A DNA stretch of 64,000 bases from Candidatus Accumulibacter proximus (GTDB taxonomy: Bacteria; Pseudomonadota; Gammaproteobacteria; Burkholderiales; Rhodocyclaceae), in assembly GCA_016709675.1 (NCBI GenBank), contig JADJMH010000009.1, forward strand, positions 186,001-250,000, written 5' to 3'. Shown in pieces: positions 42,482 to 53,066 of this stretch. The notes below the pieces were generated by a model. It searched no databases. It worked only from the letters and a program-made list of their open reading frames with translations, and was not told the DNA's origin. The position numbers were made by a program, and so were the translations under genes. The stretch's first letter is position 1, and each line of letters opens with the position of its first letter.

Positions 42482-42755
42482 AGGAACCGGATTTTCAGAC
42501 ACTGCTTCAGGCTCTGCGCTGTCGCCAGGGACGAAACGCAACAGGCGCAGTCGTAGACCGACCACAGCGATCCTGGCCAAGGCCTTGGCGGTGTGCGGGA
42601 AGGCTGTCAGCGTTGAAGGTCCGCCACGTTAGCAGTGAGATGACTAGCGACGATCGGCCGCCCCGGAGGCGTTGGGCCCCGGCCCACGCTATCTGCGGCG
42701 TCGCCCACGGACGGTGGTTCCGGCCAATGGGGGAGCCAGCGACGACCGAGGCGAA
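42482..42755. other. Gap between convergent genes
   Basis: 274 bases between the SdiA-regulated protein and the enzyme I gene; no feature recognised. Confidence 0.4.
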
Positions 42756-44894
42756 TCAATACTGCGCCTCACCCAGTACCGCCGAGGTGATCTGCTGGAC
42801 CTCTTCCAGGGTCGTAGCGCCCAAGGCATCCCTGGTGACCGCTTCCATCTCCTTGAGAGTCATCTGCTGCAGGAAGCGGCGGATACGCGCCGCCTGAAAG
42901 GGGTTCATGCTCAAGTTCCTGACGCCCATTCCCACCAACAGGCAGACGGGAGCGGGGTTCCCTGCAGCTTCGCCGCACACCGAGAGGCCAATCCCCTGAT
43001 CAAGGGCCGTCCGCACCACATGTTCCGTCGCCCGCAGCACGCTGGGATGCAGGAAGGCCAACGCGCCAGGAGATTCTTGCGCCTGACGGTCCGTCGCCAG
43101 GATGAAGTGAGTGAGATCGTTTGTACCGATCGAGACGAAATCCACCATCTTGACGATCTCATGGATCGTTATCACTGCCGCGGGGGTCTCGATCATCGCT
43201 CCGATGGCAACTCGCCTGCCCAGTTTCTCGGCTTCGATCACCTCGGCGACCAAACGGCGCGCCTCCCGCAGATCTGCGACGCCCGTGACCATGGGAAACA
43301 TGATCCGAACGTCACCCTCCTGCGCCGACCGGAGGATGGCCGCGAGTTGGCTGCGGAACATGGTCTTCTCGGTCAGGGAAAACACCAGGCCTCGTTTCCC
43401 CGTCCGGAAAGCAAGCTCACTTTCGGTGCAATTGAATTGCGGGATTTTGTCGCCGCCGAAATCCATTGTCCGGATGACTACTGCCGACGGATTGAGCGTT
43501 CTCGCCACTGCCGAATAGGCCGCAACCTGCTCGTCCAGGGTGGGCGGTTGCGCGACATCGAGAAAGAGAAACTCGGACCGGAAGAGTCCGATGCCATCCA
43601 GCCGATACTCCGAGACCAGGTGCGCTTCATCCGGTCTGCTGATATTCGCATACAGCCCGATGCGGACGCCGTCCCGGGTCGTAGGGTCCAGCGCGGGATT
43701 CTCTGTCGCGACGATGTCTTGGGCTTCATGTCGGCTCCGGCGCTCCGCGAACAGTTGAGACTGAATCCTCGTCGGTGCCACGATCACCGTGCCGGTTTCC
43801 GCATCCACCAGCAAGCGGTCGCCTGTTGTCAGCAACGCCGTGACGTCCTTGATGTCGCTGACCGCCGGGATGTTCCTGGCCCGTGCAAGGATTGCGACAT
43901 GCGACGCCGGGCCGTTACGCTCGGTGACCAAAGCCACCAGATTGACGTGATCCAGCTGGAACATGTCGGATGGCAGAAGCTCCCTGGCGACGAGTATCGT
44001 GTGCGGCGGCAGTGACCCCAGAGCGCTGGCTGGCAGCTCGCCAGAGGCCCTGGTCTGCCGCAGGACGCGGCGTCCGACGTCACGGATGTCAGCAGCGCGC
44101 TCGCGCATCACTTCGTGGTTCAAGCCCTCCAGCATCTCTGCCATTCCCCGGACCTCCTCCACGACGGCCTGTTCGACCTTGATCAGTTCCGCACGCACAC
44201 GCCGCCGGCACCCGTTCCAGAACTCGGCGTCTTTGAGCATGGCGAGGTGCACGTCAAGCAAGGCACTCTCCGCTCCCCCCATGTCGTCGGAGACCTGGCT
44301 CCGCTTGTTGTCCAAGTCGCCGATTGCTGCCGCCAGCGCGTTGTCGAGGCGGTTGATCTCCGCCTCGACATCAGCTGGCGCGATGGTTTCGTGCGCGAAG
44401 GTCAATTCGCTATCGGCTGGCAGGTGGATCCAAGCCACGCCATCGACCATCCCTGGGGAAAGTCCCCGACCTTGCAGCGTGGCACTCGTCATCCTGGCAA
44501 AGGCCCGCAGTTGGCTTACCTCAAACTCCCTTTTCGCGGCCGTCGTCTGCAAGTGTCTTGTCCGAGCCGCGCTCCTGCCGACCAGATACGCATAAAGTGC
44601 CATCGCAGCGATTTCCATCAGCGCGTTGAGGCCGGCAATGGCAAGGGATGCGCTGGTACCCCAGGGAAACTCGTAACCACTCCTCAGCAAGGGCAGCGTG
44701 ATCGCCAGGGCATAGGCCAGGCATCTCTGATTCCCCCATGCCGCCAGGCCCACCGGAAGAACATAGACCAGCGGGAATTGGATCTCCTGGGCCGTGATGA
44801 GATCGATCCATAGCACGACCATCGCGAAGATGACGCTGCAGAGCCTGGGGTGTGCTCTCGCAATTGCGTCCACGAATCGGAGGGTAGGGCGCAT
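42756..44894 (-). CDS. Membrane-anchored PTS enzyme I (phosphoenolpyruvate--protein phosphotransferase), 712 aa
   Basis: Residues about 10-110 form a membrane sensor module of 3-4 helices (WIDLITAQEIQFPLVYVLPV, AAWGNQRCLAYALAITLPLL) of the kind usually seen before histidine kinases or GGDEF domains, followed by a short coiled linker. From about residue 150 a complete enzyme I follows: HPr-binding helices, the phosphorylated His in GPASHVAILARARNIPAV, the PEP-binding FRSEFLFLD, and C-terminal SIGTNDLTHFILATDR and SVCGEAAGNPAP. Not the GAF-containing PtsP. Start ATG 44894 at the sensor. No HPr or EII gene is adjacent, so the phospho-acceptor is unknown; a regulatory nitrogen- or carbon-PTS role is plausible. 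Confidence 0.9.
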   Translation of the reverse strand: MRPTLRFVDAIARAHPRLCSVIFAMVVLWIDLITAQEIQFPLVYVLPVGLAAWGNQRCLAYALAITLPLLRSGYEFPWGTSASLAIAGLNALMEIAAMALYAYLVGRSAARTRHLQTTAAKREFEVSQLRAFARMTSATLQGRGLSPGMVDGVAWIHLPADSELTFAHETIAPADVEAEINRLDNALAAAIGDLDNKRSQVSDDMGGAESALLDVHLAMLKDAEFWNGCRRRVRAELIKVEQAVVEEVRGMAEMLEGLNHEVMRERAADIRDVGRRVLRQTRASGELPASALGSLPPHTILVARELLPSDMFQLDHVNLVALVTERNGPASHVAILARARNIPAVSDIKDVTALLTTGDRLLVDAETGTVIVAPTRIQSQLFAERRSRHEAQDIVATENPALDPTTRDGVRIGLYANISRPDEAHLVSEYRLDGIGLFRSEFLFLDVAQPPTLDEQVAAYSAVARTLNPSAVVIRTMDFGGDKIPQFNCTESELAFRTGKRGLVFSLTEKTMFRSQLAAILRSAQEGDVRIMFPMVTGVADLREARRLVAEVIEAEKLGRRVAIGAMIETPAAVITIHEIVKMVDFVSIGTNDLTHFILATDRQAQESPGALAFLHPSVLRATEHVVRTALDQGIGLSVCGEAAGNPAPVCLLVGMGVRNLSMNPFQAARIRRFLQQMTLKEMEAVTRDALGATTLEEVQQITSAVLGEAQY

Positions 44895-45460
44895 GCTTTC
44901 ACTCCTGTTCCTTGTGTCAATGGGCAAACCCGGCATGCAACGACGTCCTGCGAAAACGCGATGGCTCTTCCATCGGAGGCGTGGCAGACTCTCAAGAGAC
45001 TTCAAGCATGGTCAATGAGATCCGTGAGCAGAATCAATTTCTTTCGGCCATCGCCCGGGCGGCCGCCGTGTGGGGCACTAGCGTTTCACGGCCTTCCGAT
45101 TCGATGTTTCACTGCCCATCGCCCGGGCTATCGGTGGTGGACCAGCGTGGTGGCCGGTTTGGCGGTAGCGGCGCAGGAGCACGCGCCAGATGCGGGGGCG
45201 GCGAAGGACAGGCAAACCAACGGTGTCGAAACAGTATATCAGCCCGCGTTAGGCGGCGTCAATCTCGACTGTTGTCCCGGTAGCGCCCCTCAAGAGTCAC
45301 CGGAATCGTGCTTCCCTGGCGATCTTCAAGGAACTTCCGCGCAAGACTGCCAGCCACCATGGCCATGGCGGTCGAAGCTCGTCGTCGACGGCCACGATCG
45401 GATATTTTCTCGTGGCGCCGGTCATCGAGCGGCAGCACCCTGTTCTTCTTCGCTTTTCAG
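44895..45460. other. Gap between enzyme I and ampG; possible stress-protein debris
   Basis: 566 bases. On the minus strand around 45250-45410, frame-broken pieces (KYPIVAVDDE, HGHGGW, GSLARKFLED) vaguely resemble a universal stress protein, but too weakly to call a gene. Nothing else seen. Confidence 0.3.
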
Positions 45461-47051
45461 TCAATCAGGAACGGTGCCCGGTGGCGATGCATCGAGCGCC
45501 TCGATGGCGCGGCGCAGCCATGGCAGCATGAGCAGTGCTGGCATCGCCAGCCCGGTGGACAGCAGGAAGAAGCCAGGCCAGCCGATGCTCTCGGCCATCA
45601 CGCCGGCCATCGGCCCGACCCACACCCGGCCGACTGCACCGAACGCCGATAGCAACGCGTACTGAGTCGCGCTAAAGCGCTGCTGGCAGAGGCTCATCTG
45701 GAAGGCCACGTGTGCGGCGGTCCCCATGCCGCCAGAGAGGTTCTCGAAAGCCACTGCTGCGAGAAGCGCGCCATCGACCGGCGTCGGCGCAGTGATCTCC
45801 ACGAAGCCCCAGTCAAGGGCGGGCAACAGCAGCCCGCCGAACGCGCCCTTGCCACCGGCAGCGAGCCACCAGAAGCCAAGATTGCTCACCGCCTGCAACA
45901 CGCCGAACAGCAGCAGCGCGCGCCACATACCCAGCCCGAACATCAGCGCGCCACCGGCGAGTGCCCCGGCGATCGTCAGCCACAGGCCGATGACCTTGTT
46001 GACCACGCCCACCTCGGCCGCGGTGTAGTGCAGCCCGCTGAGCAGGAACGGCGTCATCAGGGAGCCGGCGAACGCGTCGCCCAACTTGTACAGCACGATG
46101 AAGGCGAGGAAGGCGACCGCGCCACGCTGGCTGAAGTAGCTGTGCATGCCGTCCAGCAGCGTGTCAAAGCGCGCACGCCGGGCGGCCCAGGTCGCCAGCG
46201 GCAGAGTGAAGGCGATCCCCGCGAGCAGCGCTGCCAGATCGGCCCAGCGCTCGCGGAGTGCGGGCGACAGCGACGAGCCGTCCAGCAGGGGAGCGAGCGC
46301 AGCCCCCGCCAGGGGTTTGGCGATCTGTTGGGTGAATGCCACCCAGGGCCACCGCAGCCATCAGCGCGGCGAAGCCCAACAGATCCTGCCGTCCGCTGCG
46401 TCGCGCTGTCCCGGCGCCCGGCCCCGCGGGCGCTGCCGGCAGGGGCGGCAGGCCCGGCAGCAGCAGCGCCGAAAGGACCGCGGCGGCGACCATCAACAGC
46501 GCCATCACGCGGTACACCTCGCTCCACGACCAGCCGCTGCCCTGCGCCGCATCGGTCCAGATGAGGGTGATGCCGCCCGAGACGATCATCGCCATGCGGT
46601 AGCCCATCACCGCCAGCGACGCACCCAGGCCGCGCTCGGCGGCCAGCAGCACGTCGGTGCGGTAGGCGTCCACCACGATGTCCTGCGACGCCGACAGAAA
46701 GGCCACCGTCAGCGCGAGCAGGGCGAAGGCGCGCAGCGATTCGCGCGGCGAGGTGGCGGCCAGGGCGAACAGCGCCACCGCCAGCGCCAGTTGCGTCAGC
46801 ACCATCCAGCCGCGCCGTCGCCAGCGGCCGGACAGGTCGAAGCGGTCCATCAGCGGCGCCCAGATGAACTTGAAGGTGTAGGGCAGACCGACCAGGGTGA
46901 GGAACCCGATGTCGGCGATGGCCAGACCGTCCAGCGTCAGCCAGGCCTGCATGGCTTGCCCGGTGAGCGCCAAGGGCAGGCCCGACGCGAAGCCCAGCAC
47001 AGCCACGGCCAGCAGCCGGTGCAGCCGGGCCAGGCGCCGATGCAGGCTCAC
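45461..47051 (-). pseudogene. ampG: Muropeptide permease AmpG, one frameshift
   Basis: Major-facilitator importer of anhydro-muropeptides for cell-wall recycling. The N-terminal half (from GTG 47051) has LLAVAVLGFASGLPLALTGQ, GLPYTFKFIWAPLMDRFDL and ASQDIVVDAYRTDVL. The C-terminal half has AFTQQIAKPLAG, LYKLGDAFAGSLMTPFLL and ENLSGGMGTAAHVAFQMSLC. The two join at about 46341 through a one-base shift in a GGG run. Otherwise full length, so a sequencing error is the simplest explanation. Adjacent acetyltransferase and polysaccharide deacetylase fit a cell-envelope cluster. Confidence 0.88.
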
Positions 47052-47086
47052 GCCGACCACGGGCCCAGGCGGCGCAGCCGGCGCAC

Positions 47087-47500
47087 TCAAACCAGCGCCT
47101 TCTGCAGAAAGCTGCGGCAGAAGCCGGGGGGGTAGTCGGGCAGCGAGCCGAAGACCGTGTAGCCGAGGCGCTCGTAGAAAGCGCGTGCGCCGAACTGCGT
47201 ATCGACCCACGCGTGCGTACAGCCGCGGCCGCGCGCTTCCGCCTCGGCGGCGAGCATCAGATCGCGCCCCAGCCCGCGCCCGCGCGCCGGCTCCGGCACC
47301 ACGAGCATCTGCGTGTACAGCCAGCCATACGCAGTGGCACCCCACAGGCCACCGCAGACGCCGCCGTCGGCGCCGCGCACCACCAGTGCGAGCGGCCGAT
47401 GACCGCTGGGCCCGGCCAGCGCCGCGTTGAACGCCAGCAAGGGTGCGGCGATGGCACGGCGCAGCGCCTCGTCGGGTTCGGCAACGAGATCGATGTTCAC
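47087..47500 (-). CDS. GNAT-family N-acetyltransferase (137 aa)
   Basis: GTG 47500 start, NIDLVAEPDEALRRAIAAPL. The acetyl-CoA-binding motif A is clear: MLVVPEPARGRGLGRDLMLA, and motif B is ARAFYERLGYTVFGSLPDYP. Acceptor unknown. Its GTGA start overlaps the stop of the upstream deacetylase when that gene is read in its proper frame; as written, a frameshift fuses the two. Confidence 0.87.
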   Translation of the reverse strand: MNIDLVAEPDEALRRAIAAPLLAFNAALAGPSGHRPLALVVRGADGGVCGGLWGATAYGWLYTQMLVVPEPARGRGLGRDLMLAAEAEARGRGCTHAWVDTQFGARAFYERLGYTVFGSLPDYPPGFCRSFLQKALV

Positions 47501-48268
47501 GGCGTCTGCTTGCCGTCGCGCGCCGGCAACACCCCGGCCGCCTGGGACAGCTTGACGAAGGTCAGCCCGCGACCGAGCAGATCGGGCAGGGCGGCGGCCA
47601 AACCCCCTGGCGGTCCCCCACGCGGGCCGGTTCATGTGCGCGATGACGATCTCGCCGGGTTTCGCCTGGCGCAGACGTCTGGCCACCGCCGCCGCACCGA
47701 GCGTCGCGCCCTGGTCGGCGTTGAGGCTGAAGCCGGCGACGCGATAGCCCAGTTGCGTGACGATCTGCAGGCTGGCGCGGTCATAGGCGGCGCCCGCCCC
47801 GCGATACCAGTCGGGCCGATGACCGGAAGCCTGCAGCACGGCCTGTGCACCGTCCACAATCTCACGCGTCACACCGGCGCCGTCGGGCGCGCCCTGCATG
47901 CCGTAGAGGCGGCGACCAATGACCGCAGGAACATGCTGGCTGCCGTGGTTCTCCAGTTCGAACAACTCCGGATGCGCGCGCAGTTCGCGCACCGCTGTCC
48001 CGTGGCGATCGAGCCAGCGTTTGGTGACAAACAGCGTCGCCGGTACCCGCAAGCGCAGCAGCGTGGCGATCAGTTCCTGGTCGTAGGCGCCGCCGCAGGC
48101 ATCCAGCGTCAGCGCTACGTCCTGCGCATGCGCCCGGCTGGCAACGTCGAGCCGCTGATGCGGTTCGAACGGCGCCGCACTGTCGGATGCCGCGCCGACG
48201 CCGGCCGGCAGGAGCAAGGCCAGCGTCAGAAGGACAATGCGCAGCCCCGGCAATGCGCCGGCATTCAC
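47497..48268 (-). CDS. Polysaccharide deacetylase family protein (frameshifted near its end)
   Basis: Signal peptide RIVLLTLALLLPAGVGA (start GTG 48268 or TTG 48253) followed by a NodB fold: VALTLDACGGAYDQELIATL (metal-binding Asp), ATLFVTKRWLDRHGTA, LENHGSQHVPAVIGRR, and WYRGAGAAYDRAS. An extra G in the run near 47608 shifts the last 38 residues; the correct tail would end LPARDGKQTP. Metal-dependent removal of acyl groups from envelope glycans is expected. Overlaps or abuts the hsdR 3' end and continues in the same direction. Confidence 0.82.
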
Positions 48269-48282
48269 GGATTTCACGGATT

Positions 48283-51278
48283 TCACGGATTCGTGATCGC
48301 GTAGACCATGTCGCCGACGAAGCGCTTGAACGACTCGTTCTCGACGAACTGCTTGTAGAACTGGGTGAAGTCCTTGACGGAACCCTTGCATCACTTGCCG
48401 AGCGCCTGATCGTGGGCCATGCGCGCGGTATGCGGGGTGTTCTCCTTGGCGTTCTGGAAGGCGGCGTCGGCGGCGACCTTGGGGGCGATGTCTTCCATGA
48501 TCCGCTTGGCGACCCGGTCGGCATCGGCGAACAGCGTGCCGAAGTGCTCGTTGAAGGTCTTGAGGATATTGCTCAGGCGGTCGAGCTCGGGCTGCGGCTT
48601 GTGCCCGCCGACCTCGGTCGGGACCGGATCGATCTCGGCATCCTCGTCCGCCAGCGCGATCTTCATCGCCGCCTTCTTCTCGACGCGGTAGCTGTCCATG
48701 TCGATCGCTTCGAGGATGCCCCTGGCCAGGTCCTCCTCCTGCGGCGCCGGCAGCTTGGGCGTCAGCAGGTCGAGGAAGATCGACAGCTTCTCCCACTCGG
48801 CGTTGCTATTCGGGATCACCGACGAGAGGAAGCTGTAGCTGCGGCAGAACACCTTCGCCTTACCCTTGAACTCCACCTGGCCATCCTCGTCGAGCGTCCA
48901 CATAGACGGCGACGCACGCATCGAGGATCGGGTCGAGCTGGTCGCGTTCGGCGCCATCGAGAAACATCGCCACCACCTGCTGCACCTGCTCCGGCGAGTA
49001 GACCTGCGCCGCGTCGAGCGCCGCCTTCAGGTCGTGCAGCTTGTTCGGGTCGGTCTCCTCGGCGAGCAGCGTCGTGCGGTAGTAGTCCTGGAAGGCGAAG
49101 GTGATCGCCTCGCTGTTGTTCTGGAAGTCGAGCACGAAGCAGTCGTGCTTCTGCGGGTGCGCGCGGTTGAGCCGCGACAGCGTCTGCACCGCCTTGATGC
49201 CCGACAGCGGCTTGTCCACGTACATCGTGTGCAGCAGCGGCTCGTCGTAGCCGGTCTGGAACTTGTCGGCGCAGATCAGGAAGCGGTACGGGTCGCTCTG
49301 GATCTTCTCGGCGATGTCGCCGCTCGAAAAGCCGTTGAGCGACGCCTCGCTCACCTTCGCCCCGCCGTACTCGTGCTCGCCCGAGAAGGCGACGATCGCC
49401 TGGTACGGGCTCTTGCGCTCCGCAGATACGCCTGGAAGGCGTGGAAGTACTGGATCGCCCGCTCGATGCCGCTGGTGACCACCATCGCCCGCGCCTGGCC
49501 ACCGATCTTCCCCGCCGCCAGCACCTGCTCGTGGAAGTGGTCGACCATGATCTCGGCCTTGAGCCGGATCGCGTGGTCGTGGCTCTCGACGTAGCGGCGC
49601 AGCTTCTTGCGCGCCTTCTTGGTGTCGAACTCCGGGTCGTCCTCGATCTTCTTGACCAGCTTGTAGTAGCTGTCGACCGGCGTGTAGTGCTTGAGCACGT
49701 CCAGGATGAAGCCCTCCTGGATCGCCTGCTTCATCGTGTAGCTGTGGAACGGCCGGTAGCTGGTGCGGCCATCGCGCGGGAGCGGCTCGCCGAACATCTC
49801 CAGCGTCTTGTTCTTGGGCGTCGCGGTGAAGGCGAAGTAGCTCGCGTTGCTCAGCATCTTGCGCGCCGCCATGCGCTCGAGCGCCGTTGACCGTGTCCTC
49901 GGGGTCCTCCCGCGTCGTCGTTTTCCCCTGGCGCGCCGAGCGCCTGGCTCATCGCCGCCGAGGTCTTGCCGCCCTGGCTCGAATGCGCCTCGTCGATGAT
50001 GATGGCGAAGGTCCTGCCGCTCTCGGTGGCGATCTCGTCGAGGATGAAGGGGAATTTCTGCACCGTCGACACGATGATCTTCCGGCCCTGTTCGATGAAC
50101 CGGCGCAGGTCGCCCGAGCGCTCGGCGTGCCCGACCGTCGCGCCGACCTGCATGAACTGCTTGATCGTCGTCTGTATCTGGGCATCGAGCAGGCGCCGGT
50201 CGGTGACGACGATCACCGAGTCGAAGACTGCCTTGCCGTTGCGCTGCACGCCGATCAACTGGTGCGCCAGCCAGGCGATGGAGTTGGATTTGCCGCTGCC
50301 CGCCGAGTGCTGGATCAGGTAACGCTTGCCCGCGCCGTGGTCGCGCACATCAGCCAGCGCCTGGCGCACCACGCCGAGCTGGTGGTAGCGCGGCAAGACC
50401 TGCCGGCGCTTCTTCCTGCCCGTTCGCGGGTCCTTCTCCTCGACGATCTGCGCGTAGTTCTCGAGGATGTCGGTCAGGCCCGCCGGGGTCAGCACCTCCT
50501 TCCACAGGTAGTCGGTCTTGAGGCCTTCGGGGTTGGGCGGGTTGCCGGCGCCGTCGTGGTGCCCTGGTTGAAAGGCAGGAACCACGAGCCCTTGCCGCGC
50601 AGTTCGGCGCACATGCGCACTTCGCTGTCGTCCACCGCGAAGTGCACCACGCAGCGGCCGAACTCGAACAGCCGCTCGCGCGGATCGCGGTCGCGGCGGT
50701 ACTGCTCCACCGCATCCTCGACCGTCTGCTTGGTCAGGCTGTTCTTCAGCTCGAAGGTGGCGATCGGCAGGCCGTTGATGAACAGGCACAGGTCGAGCGC
50801 GCGGCGCGTCTCGTCGATGCTGTAGGGGAGCTGGCGCGTGATCGAGAAGCGGTTCTGCGCGTGCCGCGCCGCGGCCCTGGCGTTGCCCTGCGAGGCTGTG
50901 CCGTAGAACAGGTCGAAGTGCCGGCGGCCCGTGATCAACGCCCTTGCGCAGCACGTCGATAACGCCGCGCTTGCCGATCTCGGCCGACAGGCGCGCGAGG
51001 AACTTCAGGCGGTTGATGTCCCTGGCGTCGTTGGCGTCGGCCAGCGCCAGCTTCCTGAAAGCCTCGGGCTGCGTGGCGCGCAGGAAGGCGAAGAGCTGCG
51101 GCACGTCGACCGCGTGCGCGCGGTCGTAGTCCTGCGCGCTGCCGGCGATGTAGCCGGTGCCGCCGTAGGGCGCGCGCACCTCGGCGGCCGTGTTCGGCGC
51201 GACGACCAGGCCGTCCCCCCCGGTCATGTGCCGCATGATCAGCGTTTCGAGGCCCTTCTCGCTGGTGTCGGTTGGCAT
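48283..51278 (-). pseudogene. hsdR: Type I restriction enzyme R subunit, several frameshifts
   Basis: ATP-dependent translocase/nuclease of the type I system. Homology is full length (about 998 codons) but broken by at least six frame changes, near 50940, 50560, 49890, 49420, 48905 and 48388. Recognisable pieces: N-terminal nuclease segment (YSIDETRRALDLCLFINGLP with FELKNSLTKQTVEDAVEQYR); helicase motif I QHSAGSGKSNSIAWL; motif II IIIDEAHSSQGG; motif III FTATPKNKTLEMFG; and motif VI TLSRLNRAHPQKHDC. It ends DMVYAITNP at 48283 within a small ATTTCACGG tandem repeat. All motifs survive, so errors or very recent inactivation are both possible. Confidence 0.88.
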
Positions 51279-51282
51279 GGCG

Positions 51283-51879
51283 TTACAGCTTCGCCTTCAG
51301 GATGCGATCAACACGAGCGAAGCTGGGCAAGTGCTTCTTCAATACAGCGGGGTCGAGCTTCGCCAGCAACTCGAAGGATCGCTTGCCCTTGCGGTAGGCA
51401 TTTGAGCAATTGCGGGACGCGTGGACCAGCTTGTCGTACACCTCGTGCCGATTCCGGTTCTCCAGGTTGGTCAATGGAGGCAGCGCGTTCTCTTGCAGCC
51501 TGTGGCCGTAATGCTCCTGTAGTGCCCGCCGGTCCGCGATGATCCAGGTTTCCATGCAGGTCGTCATGAAGAGGACTTGCTCATCGCTCGCGCCGGCAGG
51601 CTTGTCCCATTGGTCGCGGCGATTCAGATGGTCCCAGGTTCTTTCCAGATCCTCCACTGGATCTTCGCTATCGACGAGCATTGCGATGTAGTCGCCCACC
51701 TTGCGAAGGGCGTAGGCGGTCTTGAAATCATCGAAAACCGATCCGCGTCCACCGCAAGCGCTGAGTCGAGGCATTCTTCCCGAGAATCCCGCTTTCTCGA
51801 ACAACTTCCGGAACCCTTCGCGGCAGCGAATCTGGTCCTCCTTCGATTCGCCGCCTTCCACGTACAGATGCGCACTCAC
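51283..51879 (-). CDS. DUF4276-like protein paired with the ATPase (198 aa)
   Basis: GTG 51879 overlaps the ATPase stop (GTGA). Begins AHLYVEGGESKEDQIRCREG, with the conserved EGG/E pattern of a TOPRIM-like nuclease fold; AMLVDSEDPVED provides the acidic residues and FMTTCMETWIIADRRAL the C-terminal signature. ATPase plus DUF4276/TOPRIM pairs are a recurring defence-type module resembling OLD/Rlo systems. Here it sits inside a type I restriction operon between hsdS and hsdR. Activity inferred. Confidence 0.8.
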   Translation of the reverse strand: MSAHLYVEGGESKEDQIRCREGFRKLFEKAGFSGRMPRLSACGGRGSVFDDFKTAYALRKVGDYIAMLVDSEDPVEDLERTWDHLNRRDQWDKPAGASDEQVLFMTTCMETWIIADRRALQEHYGHRLQENALPPLTNLENRNRHEVYDKLVHASRNCSNAYRKGKRSFELLAKLDPAVLKKHLPSFARVDRILKAKL

Positions 51880-53063
51880 CAGCGGTTTCCCCCGATCTCG
51901 CCTTTGGTCCACAGCTGGCCGAGCCGATACCTCTTCAGCCACTCGGCAAGGTCGGCCGCGTTCAATCGTTCCATGATCGTTTGTCCCTGGTTCCTGGTAC
52001 AGACGACCACCGCATCAGGAGTCTCCGTCATCGTATCCACCAGGATATCCGAGTGGGTCGTGACGATGATCTGGGTTCGCTGCGAGGCCGCTCGCAACAG
52101 GTCCCCCAACTTCGGCAGGATGTCGGGATGCAGTCCCAGCTCCGGCTCCTCGATGCAGATCAAGGGTGGCGGTTCGGGATCGCAGAGGATCGCCAGAAGG
52201 CAGAGATACCGCAACGTGCCATCGGAAAGGCGCGTGGCGGGAATGACGAAATCTCCCTCGGTGAAGAACACCTGCACCGTGCCCCCCTCCACCAGGACAT
52301 CGAAGTCTTGGATACCATCATAGAGGTCATTCAAGCCGCTGAGGATCGCCTTCTTGGCCGCCGGAAAGAGTGTTTTCAACCGGTTCAGGAAGAGGCCGAG
52401 GTTCGAGAAATCTTCTTCGAGCACGTCGTTGCGGTTGTCGGACCTTTGCGGTTCGCGGAATACCGTATTCCGCCCAAACGCCCATTCCCGGTAGATGCGC
52501 ACGCGCTCGTAGTTTTGCGCCAGCCATGCCAGTTCCGGATAGGCTTCGGGGTCGCGCCGTTGTGCCAGGATCGAGCGATCCGCTGCGATCGATTCCCTGG
52601 TCAGACCACGTTTGCCATGGCCACTCGTATTGACGACCGGCTGACCGTGCTGGTAGCGGTAAAAGAAGTCAACGTCTGGTTGCCCAGCCTGCGGGAGCGC
52701 TCGCTCCACACGCTCGTCCTCAAGGGAAAATGCCTGCGCCACCGACCGGAACGAGAGCAGATGGCGCAGCGGTATCGAGTCTTTGGAATCGCACACGACG
52801 CAATCCACTGATGCCGGAGCCTTCGTCCCGCCTTTCCATATCCATTCCCCAACGCCGCCTCCCTTTCGAGTCACCTCCCGAAGTTCCTTGGGAGCGGAAC
52901 GGATCAGGCTGATCGCTTCAAAAAGATTCGACTTGCCGCTTCCGTTGGGACCAATGAGGACATTCAGCGCCTGGAGTTCAATGCCAGGATTGTCAGGGCC
53001 GAAAGACAGAAAATTTCTTGGCGCCAGATGGCCGATCAAGATGCAGTTGCCTGGGTCGGACAT
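51876..53063 (-). CDS. AAA-type (SMC/OLD-like) ATPase (395 aa)
   Basis: Walker A GPNGSGKSNLFEAI near residue 38, a large helical insertion, the signature-like RLSDGTLRYLCLLAIL, Walker B ICIEEPELGLHPD and the D-loop/H-switch IIVTTHSDILVD. Overlaps the DUF4276 gene by four bases and starts three bases after hsdS ends, so it is part of the hsd operon. RloA-type ATPases are known from type I loci; this is likely the sensor-ATPase of a two-gene defence unit with the DUF4276 partner. Confidence 0.88.
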   Translation of the reverse strand: MSDPGNCILIGHLAPRNFLSFGPDNPGIELQALNVLIGPNGSGKSNLFEAISLIRSAPKELREVTRKGGGVGEWIWKGGTKAPASVDCVVCDSKDSIPLRHLLSFRSVAQAFSLEDERVERALPQAGQPDVDFFYRYQHGQPVVNTSGHGKRGLTRESIAADRSILAQRRDPEAYPELAWLAQNYERVRIYREWAFGRNTVFREPQRSDNRNDVLEEDFSNLGLFLNRLKTLFPAAKKAILSGLNDLYDGIQDFDVLVEGGTVQVFFTEGDFVIPATRLSDGTLRYLCLLAILCDPEPPPLICIEEPELGLHPDILPKLGDLLRAASQRTQIIVTTHSDILVDTMTETPDAVVVCTRNQGQTIMERLNAADLAEWLKRYRLGQLWTKGEIGGNRW

Positions 53064-53066
53064 GGT

